Part shown: one piece after another, positions 39,103-50,302 of the stretch
Layout of the letters: each line of letters opens with the position of its first letter
Position numbering within the stretch: the first letter of the stretch is position 1
DNA from: Pyxicephalus adspersus
Lineage: Eukaryota > Chordata > Amphibia > Anura > Pyxicephalidae
Assembly (NCBI RefSeq): GCF_032062135.1
Contig: NC_092861.1
Coordinates: forward strand, 115,914,462 to 115,978,461
Direction of reading: 5' to 3'
Length of the DNA: 64,000 nucleotides
The notes under the pieces: generated by a model
The model's database searches: none
The model's input: the letters and a program-made list of their open reading frames with translations, nothing else
Told to the model about the DNA's origin: nothing
Made by a program: the position numbers and the translations under genes

Positions 39103-39672
39103 CTGTTGATGTTTCTCAACCTTCTTGACATGGGGAACCCTTAAAATAACCTTGAGATCCGACGGGAACCCCGGATATTATTACTATATATATCCACAGC
39201 TCACAGTACATTAGTGTGCTCAGTAGGAAGAATACTTCTTACATTGCTGGTCAGTGGAAAGAATGTCACCTTTACAGAATGACAAAAAGATCATTGATAT
39301 CACTCTTGCAAATCTGTTAATCCCTGGATCGGGTCCTGCATTGTCCTGGAATGCTCCTTCCAGGGCATTACCATCTTCTTAGCCCTTCTTTTGACTTTTG
39401 TCACCCCATTTAGCACCCCATCTAACCCATCTAAAAAAGCTCCCTCTGCCACGACAATAGAAGACAGAAGGGGTTTTAAAGGGTTTTAAACCCACCCTCT
39501 AAAGGAAGAAGGTCATTTTTACTTATATAAAAAGGTTGCCACACTTTAATGTAAGGTAAACATTCATTTTATGTCCACTTTAGAGTAAATATATATATAT
39601 ATATATATATAAAGTCCTAGCAACCTTTGGAGGAACCCTGGGGCTCCATTGAACCCTGGTTGATAAACACTG
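39103..39672. mobile_element. hAT-like non-autonomous element with CAGTGTTT end
   Basis: The left end contains TGTTTCTCAACCTTCTTGAC, then ATGGGGAACCCTT. The right end, read in reverse, is CAGTGTTTATCAACCAGGGT, then TCAATGGAGCCCC. CAGTGTTTCTCAACC is a classic hAT-type terminus. The interior includes a (TA)n tract (39588-39611) and a small duplication, GGGGTTTTAAAGGGTTTTAAA. No intact target duplication was found. Confidence 0.65.
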
Positions 39673-39712
39673 GCCTTCACGGTAATATATCACCATCCAT
39701 TTGTCTAAGCCA

Positions 39713-39992
39713 GTGGTTGCCAAGCTTTTCGGACCCATGGACTATTAAATTACCAGACTCCAGGCCGCACATGTGCGGGGAGCCATATGTCACTGAAAAG
39801 GGAAGAAACTTCCCCCAGAGTGACGTCATAATGCCAGAACCCGCCTGCTCAGACCTGCGATCCGTACAGGGGATATGGCCTGCAGTTCTGGCTGGTGCAC
39901 CCCTCAGTGGGGTCCTTCTACTAACCTCGCTTGAGGGCGCACCAGGTAGAGCTGCGGACCACCAACTAGCAGACTAGACAGCTGGTCTAAGC
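39713..39992 (-). mobile_element. hAT-like element with 8-bp target duplication
   Basis: The element spans 39721-39984 (264 bp), starting CAGTGGTTGCCAAGC and ending CTAGACAGCTG. It is flanked on both sides by the identical 8-mer GTCTAAGC (39713-39720 and 39985-39992), the length expected of hAT insertions. The interior is GC-rich (CCGCACATGTGCGG, AGAGTGACGTCATAATGCCA). Its reverse complement matches 31652-31974. There is no transposase, so it would be mobilised in trans if at all. Confidence 0.85.
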
Positions 39993-40651
39993 AATGTTCT
40001 AATGAAGATGCAGTGACAACTGACAGCCTTAAAGGTTTTGTGGTGCTCAGTATGTATACATTCAGCAACACATTTTGCAGTGTTTACATAAGACATGGAA
40101 ATTTAAACAACATAAACAAAGAAAAGAAGATAAAAAAAACATACTCGAAAACTATTCTAAGAACAGAAAAAGGACCCCTTTAAACAAGAAATAGTATATA
40201 ATAACCAGCCATATAGGAAACTAGAAATCATGTGGTACCTTGTTCTGTAGTAACACAATGCTATAGGCTAGGAATGTGTTGTCCAGGAACCCAAGTTACT
40301 GCTCAGTGTTTGGACTAAGAGGGGAAGATGTGTGGTGCACAGCAGGAAAGGGGCGTGTCTGTGAGAAGTTGTCTGGTGTCTGGGGGAACAAGCAGCTCAG
40401 GTGTGGGGCTGTCCTGGAAAAGTAGGGATTGCAGTAAAAATAATCTGTCCGACAGGTAAGTGACTGTTCACTATTCCCTGTCATTATCTATGACATGAGG
40501 GCTGCTTACAAGCCAGACATTTTGCATAGTTACAGAGCAAAATTGATTCTGTCAGTTGCAGTTATCATTGCTCTGATGTGGAATTGCTGGGACAGAGCAA
40601 TGGAGGGAAAGCAGTCAGTTCTAATGATACTGGTGCTGCAGAATTGATTCC
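39993..40651. other. Intronic sequence, nothing recognised
   Basis: Moderate GC for this window. It has short open frames without recognisable content and ends in a (TA)n tract. Confidence 0.55.

Positions 40652-40679
<28 letters not shown>
40652..40679. repeat. (AT)n microsatellite flanking the palindrome
   Basis: About 14 AT units immediately left of the first palindrome arm; the same dinucleotide recurs in the palindrome's spacer. Confidence 0.95.
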
Positions 40680-40682
<3 letters not shown>

Positions 40683-40786
40683 ACTGAGCACTGCACCACT
40701 TCCAGCAGCACCCACTCCAAAGAAGTGTCACAGCACACTATATGCAATGCTGTGACCTATATATATATAGAGAGAGAGAGCGATCG

Positions 40787-40825
<39 letters not shown>

Positions 40826-40903
40826 AGTCACAGCATTGCATATAGTGTGCTGTGACACTTCTTTGGAGTGGGTGCTGCTGGAAGTGGTGCAGTGCTCAGT
40901 GTG
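40680..40903. repeat. Perfect palindrome with 77-bp arms
   Basis: The left arm 40680-40756 (CACACTGAGCACTGCACCAC ... GCTGTGAC) and right arm 40827-40903 (GTCACAGCATTGCATATAGT ... CTCAGTGTG) are exact reverse complements over all 77 bases. The 70-bp spacer is itself nearly palindromic: TA repeats, GA repeats, the centre GCGATCGC, then TC repeats and TA repeats. The whole could extrude as a cruciform or hairpin. Zero divergence implies very recent formation, ongoing homogenisation or an assembly fold-over. Confidence 0.97.
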
Positions 40904-41338
40904 CCCTCCCTGTGTCACACTGGGACTATTCACTCCCAATTGCTGCTTCCATTCCCTCAGCTAGTTGCAGGGGGACTCCAGATAGTGGATCTTCTCTTGA
41001 AGCTGCTATCTAGGACCCTAATTATAACGCATGGAGGTAATTAAGAGAACCTGTCATCTGCCAGAGCTCAGGAGCGCTCCAAGCCTTTCTGCTATTCAGC
41101 ATCCCTATATTTGTTTATGGTGTTTATAAAATATTATCAGTACCCTTCAATGTTGTTTCCTATGACCAGAAATAGGGTGTTTAGTTCAACTTTCGGATAA
41201 TAGCTGTAAAGTAAATCATTCATTTTTGCTGCTAGGTCAACCATACGCCCTGATCCTCTAATATAAAACCCAATACTTTGGAGCCACCTATTCCAGACTT
41301 TATTAATACCAATAATATTATTATTGTTAAACAGTATT
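40904..41338. other. Intronic sequence, nothing recognised
   Basis: Ordinary intron sequence between the palindrome and a SINE-like repeat. An (ATT)n-like patch precedes the repeat. Confidence 0.6.
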
Positions 41339-41460
41339 TATAAAGCGCCAACATATTACGCAGCACTGTACATTAAATAGGGGTTGCAAATGACAGACAG
41401 ATACAGACAGTGACACAGGAGGAGCAGAGGACCCTGCCCAGAAGAGCTTACAATCTCCGA
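41339..41460. repeat. SINE-like repeat fragment
   Basis: TATAAAGCGCCAACATATTA, then CGCAGCACTGTACATTAAAT and AGGGGTTGCAAATGACAGAC, followed by GACACAGGAGG and AAGAGCTTACAATCT. It matches the head of 15370-15680 and is truncated after about 120 bp. A minus-strand frame here is repeat-derived. Confidence 0.75.
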
Positions 41461-43168
41461 GGTGTATACAGCCATTTTAAATTTGTTGGCCATTAGCATT
41501 TCAATATTTGGCTTCAATAGAGTGGGGGTAAAGGACCTGAGAAAGCTTAACCACATATAAAGTACTAATTTGCAGGGCTTCACCTGCAGTCTGCTATGAG
41601 GGGTGAAATACTTGTTTTTAAAATTTGTCATAGATATAAAAAAAAAAAAAAAATCTACTGAGCTTTGCAAACTCGTATGCTGAAATACTCCTTATGATTA
41701 TATATCTCTTAATGAACTCTTATATTATACCAAGGTGGGTTTGAAAGGGTGTTAAAGGAGGTAATTTAAAAAAAAAAATAAACACTACTACAGATAAACC
41801 TTTTTGTTCTTTAATCACCAGTCTTCACTAAAACTTTATCTATGCACCCAGAAATTAAAAACATAGAAAATAGAAAAAAGGTTGTTTGAAAATTTTCTTT
41901 GCAGCTATAACTATATCATAAAAGTTGAGCATAATTTTGGTTAAGCATAACCCCTACTCTTGTATCCTACAATACTTACAAAATATGCCACGCATGTACA
42001 TTTGTAGCAAGCGTAACAAAAAGAATGTTGTGCAACAGAAAGCCCTTATTGGCTATAGCACACAATTATGATTTGGACGCAGAGTTAAAACTTTCTCTGC
42101 TCCACACTTTGATGAATGTTTTGTATTCTCTCCATGGCTATTCTGTATACAGAACTTCAAAGTCGACTGGCTGCTTTACAAACTAAATTGATTTGAGATG
42201 CACACGTGCTATAGTTTTAGAACCCCAGACACATTTCTGCTCTGAAATACATTGAGCAAGCATCAACACTAATATTGTGGTAAACTGTATGGAAGAAATT
42301 TCACATCAGATCCAATATGAAAAAAAACATTATACATTTCATACATGCGGAGGGGTGATTTTTTTGCCAGAAACCTAATATTTGTAATGCTGGTCACACA
42401 CATGTTGTTAAGATCATTCATTGATTAAACTGGTCAAACCAAGCAAAAATCTGTTTATTCTAGTTTGACCATGGTTGCATTTTCTTGATTGCTTGAACAG
42501 TAATCTGGATGTGTGCCAAAGAAGTGTTTGTGTTACAGATCAATTAAACGATTAGTTTTAATCAATAAATTACATGTATGACTAATCAATCATATTTTAA
42601 TTCAGAACTGTGTATTCTGCATATTACATAATGAATCATTTGTTTGCAATTGCTTACGCCAAGTTCAAACACCAATTGCTGTATGTACTGCCAACTTTAG
42701 AATGCTGTGATCTAATCAAATATTGCCGTTTAAAAGTATAGATTAGGAATAACGTATAAACGAAGCTTCAAATTAAAATATGTTGATGTTTGAAAACAGG
42801 AAACTGTACTTTGAAATCGCCTAGTTAAAAAAAATCTCTAAAAATACCAAATATTAGAAAAATGTTGCAGAAAAACAAGGAAGGCTAGTTGTAAATATGG
42901 CTCACCTCTCCAACTATTTCCTAATCCAAAGTTCTCAGGCCAATCACTCCCACCTCCAAGTTCTCCTGCAGCTTGCATAAGATTGTGCATCAGAGAAATT
43001 TCCCTATTAACGTCTAAGGGGATTTTTCTGACACACGTTAGAAAATGCTGTTTAAATACTTGGAAGAGGGAGTCATCCTGACAGGATCTGTAGATGAATG
43101 GATAACAGGAATCTGGGTACAGGCTTAAATCAGATTTTAACTATGCAAATCCCAGTCATTTTAGCAAA
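41461..43168. other. Intronic sequence, nothing recognised
   Basis: AT-rich, unique-looking sequence with no coding content or clear repeat. Confidence 0.6.
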
Positions 43169-43288
43169 TAAAGCTGGGTACACACGTCCAATGGTTCTCG
43201 CCTGATAATCGGCTCAGGGCCTATATCGGACGAGAATCTGGCGTGTGTACAGCGCCCGTCGTCCATCGGACGTGTGTATGTAGCTTAA
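43169..43288. mobile_element. Harbinger-like MITE, 114 bp, TAA target duplication
   Basis: The element 43172-43285 starts AGCTGGGTACACACGTCCAA and ends GGACGTGTGTATGTAGCT, giving terminal inverted repeats of about 18 bp (AGCTNNNTACACACGTCC). It is flanked by TAA on both sides (43169-43171 and 43286-43288); 3-bp TWA duplications are the PIF/Harbinger hallmark. Read in reverse, its interior (CCAGATTCTCGTCCGATA) matches the right end of the longer element at 46500-46815. Confidence 0.8.
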
Positions 43289-43759
43289 CAGTCTGTGTAC
43301 AACATATACGCTACTGCTTTTTATTTGGAACAGAACTTATTTTTAAAAAAATCCTATATAGTAGGTAGTTTAATTTTCAAAAGCCTCCTAACATGAAATA
43401 AACAAATTCTTTAATACAGAACTCATCCCAAAAATAATCAATCCATAGAAGTAAAAAAAAATTTAGAAAGGAGCACTTGACAAACATTTGCAAGCAATGA
43501 ACACCATCTATTTTACAAGGCTATAAATTAGGACGTTTCCCTTCAACTTTTTGCTGAGATTTTGGCTTGAAATAAGTCAGATTGTGCTTGAAAATCGACA
43601 ATTATCAGCTTAAAAACACAGACTTGTCCAAGGGTGAAATGGACTTCCAGTGTATGGCAGGTCATGACAAATTGAGCACAGAGGTAAGTTATAGTAAAAG
43701 GAGCCTACTCCTCCAAGCATCACACCAACTATATTATTATACATTGAGTGGATACTTTA
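43289..43759. other. Intronic sequence, nothing recognised
   Basis: AT-rich spacer between two MITEs, with no coding content. Confidence 0.6.
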
Positions 43760-44136
43760 TTAAAGCGGACCTAAACTAAAATTTTTACTTTACATAATTT
43801 TTGGAGGGAGGGGTTAAAAAGGTGAAGCCCCACCCTTTCCATCTTTATAAGGTGATAAAGACAAAATGGGAGCGCCTCCTGGGATAACCACCTCATGCAT
43901 TCCAAGAGGCTTTTGGCTGCTCCAGAAAGAGCTTTTTCTTCAATGGGGGACGAGGGGGGGGCAAGATCAGGTGACGTAGGCAAAAGAAAGAAGAGGGCAG
44001 CACCTGGCTCTTTCTTTGTGCCAGGACGAAAACGAATAACTGAAATGTGCAGGTTTTAATCCAGGAAACCTTTGCAGGGATCTGCAGCAGTAAAGGTCCT
44101 ATTTTTATTTATTTATTTATTTTTAGTTTCTCTTAA
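43760..44136. mobile_element. Kolobok/T2-like MITE with TTAA ends
   Basis: Starts TTAAAGCGGACCTAAACTAA, then AATTTTTACTTTACAT. It ends in a (TTTA)n tract, TTTTAGTTTCTCTTAA. The ends are partly inverted (TTAAAGCGGACCTAAACTAAAA against TTAAGAGAAACTAAAAA), and TTAA flanks both sides. This resembles the TTAAAGGRR end of frog T2/Kolobok MITEs (recollection). The interior (GGGAGCGCCTCCTGGGATAA, GGCTTTTGGCTGC) is shared with 45850-46194. Confidence 0.7.
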
Positions 44137-45849
44137 AGTACCTTTACATTTTATTACATTTATACTTTACACCTTTAGGAAGCCGTAACTTAGTATCAAA
44201 GCATGCAGATGTTTTCTTGGTTGTTGAATCAAACATCAGAAAAGGAAGATGTGTGAGCTAAGCAACTTTTAACCATGGAATGATTGTGAATGCCAGACGT
44301 GACTGCTGCAGCATCTCAAACTGCTGACCTCCGGGGACTTTTTGAAAACTAGTCTCTAGAGCTTACAAAGAATTGTGTAAAATAAAAGACAGTCACTAGA
44401 CATCAGTGGGTGGGCAAAAACAGAAAGAGGTTGCAGGAGAAGGGCCAGACTTTTTAACTTTACAATTGTGTGTGAATTCATACCCAAAATGTAGCAGTAT
44501 ACAGAAAAAAATATACCTAAAAAAGATGTATATTTTATCATTATTTAGTTAAATGTTATTTGAACTGGTACCTGAACTGGTACCAAGAACAGCACAGGCG
44601 CCATGTTATACACAACTGCACCATCCCTCAGGATCTACAGTTCGGCAAATAGATGCTGACCCTGGATGGGATGATGGCTTGAAGATGGTGCTGCCCATTC
44701 AGAGAAAAAAACAGATGAAGGTATTGTCAGAGTACTGTGACCTCTGTTAAAAGTAACAATTACCTGTAATTGTTACAAAAACATATTACTTAGCATGCAT
44801 ATAATTAACGTAAAAAAATAGATCTGTTGCTATGCCTGCTTAAATCTCACATTCTACTACTTGGATATCCAGTTTTTACTGACAGAGCCAGTGGCCAATG
44901 GACCTAAAATGACTAAAACCACACAAATTGTATTAAAACAAAGAAACTTGCTCTGCTAAAGCCTAAATTATGCTGCAACATCAGCTGCAGCTGATCGAAG
45001 TGCCAAACTGTGGCATAAAAAGCATGAATCCATAAGTTCCTTTCACAAGGTGGTTGGACGTTCTACAATATTAGGAAAGTCATATTGGCATTCCCATTCT
45101 TTTCTGTAGAGATTGTTGACAGCCTGAAGCACAGGTACCTGGCTGACTTTCAGCATATAAAAATTAATTTTGCTAGAGGTAAAACAAGTTAAATTTGACA
45201 TGGTTCCAGGAGCTTTGACTTGCTGTCTAGTCATACTGAGCCCTCAACCTGCACCAATAAATGAAGAAGCACGGTTGTGGCATATATGAACACACTTGGC
45301 TAGGGATTGCTTCCAGAGGCTGTAATGTCTTGTCGTAAAAAATTAAAAATAAAATGTGACTACCCCTTCTTGCTGAGCCGTCTTGAAATAATGTCTTTAC
45401 AACACCTTCCCAGCACAGTCAGACTTGGCTACATCTTAAGTGCGACTCGGACTAATGCTGACCTTAAATATTATGATGCTATTGTTCAAATGGAATAAAC
45501 ATAAACTGTTTTTGGCCATGCCGGAATGATGGAACTCCTGTGCATGCACAAGGGTTTTATGATACCAACACCAAAGTATAGCGAGTTTGTACATTGATAT
45601 GCATATATGCATTTCAGTTTACATTCTACAGAAGATCGTGAACAGGCAGATAAGTTTGTTGTATTGCAGAGTGAACATATCTTATCTTTTCTGCATTGAA
45701 GTGAATGCCTGTTCACATTTGTTTTTTTAATATTTAGGTTAAGTTCCACCTTTTACCTCAGTCGAAATGCCAGCATAACAGACAACTAATTTTTTATCAT
45801 ATCCAGTTTGATCTAGGGAAACAGGCTGGGAGAGGAAGAAGCAACAAAA
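44137..45849. other. Intronic sequence with a 12-bp tandem duplication
   Basis: TGAACTGGTACC occurs twice in tandem at 44561-44584. No gene recognised. Several 60- to 90-codon frames lack similarity to anything I know. Confidence 0.55.
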
Positions 45850-46194
45850 TAATACGGACCTAAACTCAAAATTTGTACTTTACATAAAAGGATAGACAAC
45901 CCATTTATTTAAAGTAAAAATTGTATTTTTGTAAGTGCAACACCACCGTGGCAATCAACACAGAATGGGAGCACAAAGCCTCCCAGGATACTTAGGTCAC
46001 GCATCCCGGGAGGCTCTTGGCTGCCCTTTCTGTAATCGAAGAAAAAATTGTCAATCTCAAACATGCGGAGTGAGATCCGCAATCTTTTTCCCCATCTACG
46101 TCAGAGACGTCGAGGGATCTAAATGTAGCAACCTCATGACGGATCTGCGGGATAAAAGGTAAGTGTGTTTTATTTTTAGTTTAGTTTCGCTTTA
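45850..46194. mobile_element. Kolobok/T2-like MITE, second copy
   Basis: Starts ATACGGACCTAAACTCAAAA, then TTTGTACTTTACAT, and ends TTTTAGTTTAGTTTCGCTTT. It shares the ends and the interior (ATGGGAGCACAAAGCCTCCC, GGGAGGCTCTTGGCTGC) with the copy at 43760, in the same orientation. The left TTAA is degraded. Confidence 0.65.
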
Positions 46195-46394
46195 TCCAAT
46201 CAAATATAGTACAGTTCTTTTTTACTAACATGTAACCTGCTAAATTAGGGAGTGTGCAGAGGAAAAATATACATATTGGTCTGCTGCTTTAAAATATATA
46301 ACTAACCCCACAAGATCTTGTCAAAAAATTGTAATTTTAATAATTATTTAGCCCAATAAACAAGCCTTCCTAAATAAAGTTTGCTATGAGATGG

Positions 46395-46880
46395 GATGCA
46401 CAGTTGGCTCAGTGACTAGCACTGGCTTTTCCTCAAAATATACCTTGGACTGTGTTAATGACTATGGTAGGGACATAGGATTGTGAGCTCTCTGAGTTAA
46501 GCTACATACACACGTGCAAATATTGTCGTTGGAAAGGATCTTTCATGATCCTATCCAATGACAAAGAACTGAACGATGCACGAACGAGTGCTGTACATAC
46601 GTTGCTGTACAGCACCATTCTGCTCTATGAAAAGGGGAGGGGGAGAACGGCGGAGCGGCACCCCGCTGCGCGCTCTCCCTCTCCCTTGCATTAGGATTAT
46701 TCGTCGTCCATTGTCCGTGGATCCTCCAGGGCCATCGTTCGAACGACGGGCACTCTACACGCGCCAGATTCTCGTCCGATATCGGGTGAGAACCATTGGA
46801 CGTGTGTACGTAGCTTTAGTGGCAAGGCTATAGACTTTGTAACACACTGTGTAATATGCCAGCACTATATAAATACAAAG
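46395..46880 (+). repeat. SINE-like repeat, split by a MITE
   Basis: The left part (46395-46499) reads GATGCACAGTTGGCTCAGTG, then TTAATGACTATGGTAGGGAC and GGATTGTGAGCTCTCTGAG. The right part (46816-46880) reads TAGACTTTGTAACACACTGT, then GTAATATGCCAGCACTATAT and AAATAC. Together they align with the copy at 26977-27251. The break is filled by the 316-bp Harbinger-like element. Confidence 0.75.
46497..46818. mobile_element. Harbinger-like MITE, 316 bp, nested, TTA target duplication
   Basis: The element 46500-46815 starts AGCTACATACACACGTGCAA and ends TTGGACGTGTGTACGTAGCT. It is flanked by TTA on both sides (46497-46499 and 46816-46818). The interior includes GAACGAGTGCTGTACATACG and a GC-rich middle. 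An 85-codon frame crosses it (46576-46833) but has no transposase features. It lies inside the SINE-like repeat 46395-46880. Confidence 0.85.
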
Positions 46881-49800
46881 TAATTAAAATAATTTGAAAG
46901 GATTGTGTGATATCACATGTGCAATTATTTAGCAATAGCAATAATCACCTCTTTGCCAACCACATTTATACCAAGCTTTTCAAAGTCAATAAGGTGACTA
47001 AATAGTTATAACAATATTTAGGTACTTTAAGATTTTAGGTACATTAAAAACAAAAAAAATTTGTTCCTTGAAATATTGGTCTGGCTCAACTATAGGAACA
47101 CAGGGAAATTCGCTTTAACAGTAATATAAGTATTTAAGTACAGTTACCCAGAGCAACCAGGTAAAATGTACTTCTAAAGTCAGACCTGTTCAAGATACAT
47201 TAAGAATGGTTGCTATGGGTTTCCGCAGATAAGGAACTTATGTGATGCAGCTATTTGTATAAATCTGTCAAACTGCTCAGCAAGGTATCATTTACTTGGT
47301 GGAAATTCACTTTGCAAAAAGAAAAAACCCATACATGTGCAAGGAAACCTAAAAAAACAAACAAAAAAAACATGTTTTTTCCCCTGCAGGTAATTGGAAG
47401 GTTCAGGTCAACAGAGCTACAATTTGAGCTAAGTGAAATATGCCTTGCAGGGGGATCACTTTGTTGTGTGAACAGCCTTTTGGTAAAGCAACCCCGTTGT
47501 CCTTTGATACATAAATAAGTTTAAATACTAAAAATCAAACTTTTGGTGGAGTAGCAGGCCTTCATAGTTAACATACAATACAAATCCTAATAACTAAATA
47601 TTAGCATTAAGTAGAGGTCTTTGGGGATCTCAAATATACAGGAGTCACAATGTTGGACTATTAGCTGAATACAGCATATATAGAATGTATGAACATGAAT
47701 AGAATTTTTCTAAAGGTCACTTGTAAAATTATTATAATTTTTCAGTTGTAAAACACAAAAGTAAATGTCAATTTTTGCCCAGTACAGCAGAATTTAGTCA
47801 ATAGACTATTATTCATCATAAAGAACAAAGTTCTAAGGGGGAATAACTCGGTGACAATTCAAAGTTTAACACATGTGAACACACCTTAAAAGTAGAATCA
47901 ATTGTAGGCTTGAGTTTTGTAGAGTACTGTAGTCCTGTTTACCCTGATTTCAATCAAACTAGATGGATCAGTCTGCCTGTACTTATAGAAAACATCTGCT
48001 TGATTTCTGACACCATTAATACAGTGCCGTGCATGATAACACACACCCCAAAGAAAACGGTTCAACTGTCTTTGTGCTTTCAGCTGAGTGGCATAAGCCA
48101 TATATTCATAACTGCAACAGGTATTCATGTGTAGAGTCCCACAGGCTAGCAGGTACAACAAGCCTTTTGTATTTGTCTGAATGCAAGCCAAAACGTCTGC
48201 CTTTGTATTGAACAAACCTGTTTTCTAGTGATAACAAAGCCTGGAGTTGTGAAACCTTGCAGTCAGGCCTGTGACTAACAGCTGCTTCAACTTCGCAAGA
48301 ACAAGCAGATGTAGTTCAAGCTTTTCTATGTCACAAAATCCTTTTAGTCAAATATGTCACTGTATTCCCAATTATTTCTCTTAGGGGAGCACAAATGGAT
48401 ATAAATGTAAAAAAGAAATGTATACTGAGTTTGAATTTAAATGTTATTGGATTAAATATAGAAAATATATAATATAGAAAAAAGACTTTAACTTTTAGTC
48501 CAGTAAATAAAAAAAATTATGTTTTTTTTTCTAAATTTATATGTTTAATATAAAAATATTTCATTTCTAGCTAGAGGTGGAGTTTCAGGCAATTTTTTAA
48601 AGTTTGCAAGGCGATTTTAATCTGATTGGTTTAAAAAAGCCTGTTTACACAACTCAATAGTTAAAGCACAAATTTACAAGAAAATTTAAGGCCTCCTCCT
48701 GACATGCGATCTAAAACTGTATGGTTAGCAGATCGTGGGCACCCCTAAGCAACCACAGAGTCTGATGAACATTTCTTTGTCTGCTTGAGAAGCATTGCAC
48801 TACAAAGAATTATAGGTAATTTCCAGTCTTCTAACAGCAGCCTCAATGTAACATTAATCCAATCATGTTCACACACAGCTTAATGAAGTTGGAAAATACC
48901 CCTATTCAGGTCAATTGAAGTGGGTGGCATTCAGAAAACCATGTCGTATTGCAAAGGCAACAGCATGCAAATGTGTGCACAAATTTGTTTTTTCAGTTGT
49001 TTTATTTATTTATTTGTTTTAAGCAATCACCAACTAGAAACGCTAGTCATCTGTCTGCATACTAATGAAAAAGATGCTTTTTTTTCCCCCTTCTGTGAAA
49101 GTAGTTGTTTCTTTGCAGAGGTAGTGCATATCCCCTCTGATTTCAATCTATAGCACTGCAATCAGCAAAGCTTTTGTTCCCCGCTGATTGGAAAGTTCTA
49201 TCTTGGGCTCAGCAGGGGGCATGTTGGTCTTCTGCAAAGGTTCTTCCCTACATCATACTGGCCGAGGAGAGGCTTTTAAATGTATGCTGTGGCTGCTTAT
49301 TAAAAAGGAACAGTAACACCTTGCTCACCTTTTTGTTTTATTGGACTTGGAATTTATTTACTGAATTTGAACTTAAAGTTTAGTTGTAAAATAATAATAA
49401 AAAAAAGTGAATTAAAAAAAAATGTAATTCAGTGCCTGAATGGCCTGTGCAGCATTGCCAGCTGAATAACCTCACTTTTTCCACTGTCCACACATCTTGG
49501 CCACCAGATCATCCTATCCTTCAGATAGGATTAGTTGATCCCTTTGAACTGTCATGTATGCATGCTCCCGAAGGGAGTCTGACAGCCTTCTGCAAAGACA
49601 AAAAGCCTTAATTGGCTGAGAGTGCTGACCCTACCTCCCAGTCTAAAAGGCTCAGATAGTTAAGTTGAGTGCATCGTAAAATTAATTATTTCACAACAGG
49701 ATAAAATGTAGTGTATATGTAAGGAGAAATAAGTTCAATCATATATACCAATGATGGACTGGAGGCTACTTCTTGGCTACATTCCTGACAACATGCAAGT

Positions 49801-50079
49801 GCCAAAGCTAGCAAGGTCCATTTTTGTATGAAGAGAAGCATAGACTTGGTAGGAAACATATCAAAGAAAAAAAATTCCATATTCTCAATAACCTAAATTC
49901 AGTTAGTAAGAAGTGAACTTTTGGCATTTAACCTGGATATGTCCAAGTTATATTTTTTTCAGCAGAAGTCTCCAGCTTTCTATTAAATATACTAAAGCAG
50001 CCAATTCCTTAAACTCCAGTCATTTGCCTCCTTAGTTTGGTGTAAGAGGAAAAATAGTCCCATTCTTCAATGTCTTCAA
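46881..50079. other. Intronic sequence, nothing firmly recognised
   Basis: Mostly unique intron. 49155-49660 is less AT-rich (ACTTAAAGTTTAGTTGTAAA, GCATGCTCCCGAAGGGAGTC) and may hold old MITE fragments, but the ends are not clear. Confidence 0.5.
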
Positions 50080-50302
50080 AAGGACTGAAGGATGCATGAA
50101 CGAGCAGTGTACATACAGCAATGTTCTGCTCTATGGAGAACAACAGAGCGGCACCCTGCTGCCCTTCACTCTCATTACGATCATTCCTTATCCGTGGATC
50201 CGCCAGGACGGTCGTTGCGACAACGACCGCTGTAGCAGATTTTCAGAATTCTGCAGTAATTTCAGATTCAAGAATCTGCCGTGTGTACATCGCTCGTAGC
50301 CT
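50080..50302. mobile_element. Harbinger-like MITE, diverged copy
   Basis: GAAGGATGCATGAACGAGCA, then GTGTACATACAGCAATGTTC, TGCTCTATGG and GAGCGGCACCC match the interior of 46500-46815 in the same orientation. The right side (GTCGTTGCGACAACGACCGC, AATCTGCCGTGTGTACATCG) is related but rearranged, and the termini and target duplication are lost. Confidence 0.65.

Noticed and set aside
40530..40939. Same peptide string (HTEHCTTSSSTHSKE) encoded on both strands
   Set aside because: This is the consequence of the perfect palindrome at 40680-40903, not a duplicated gene.
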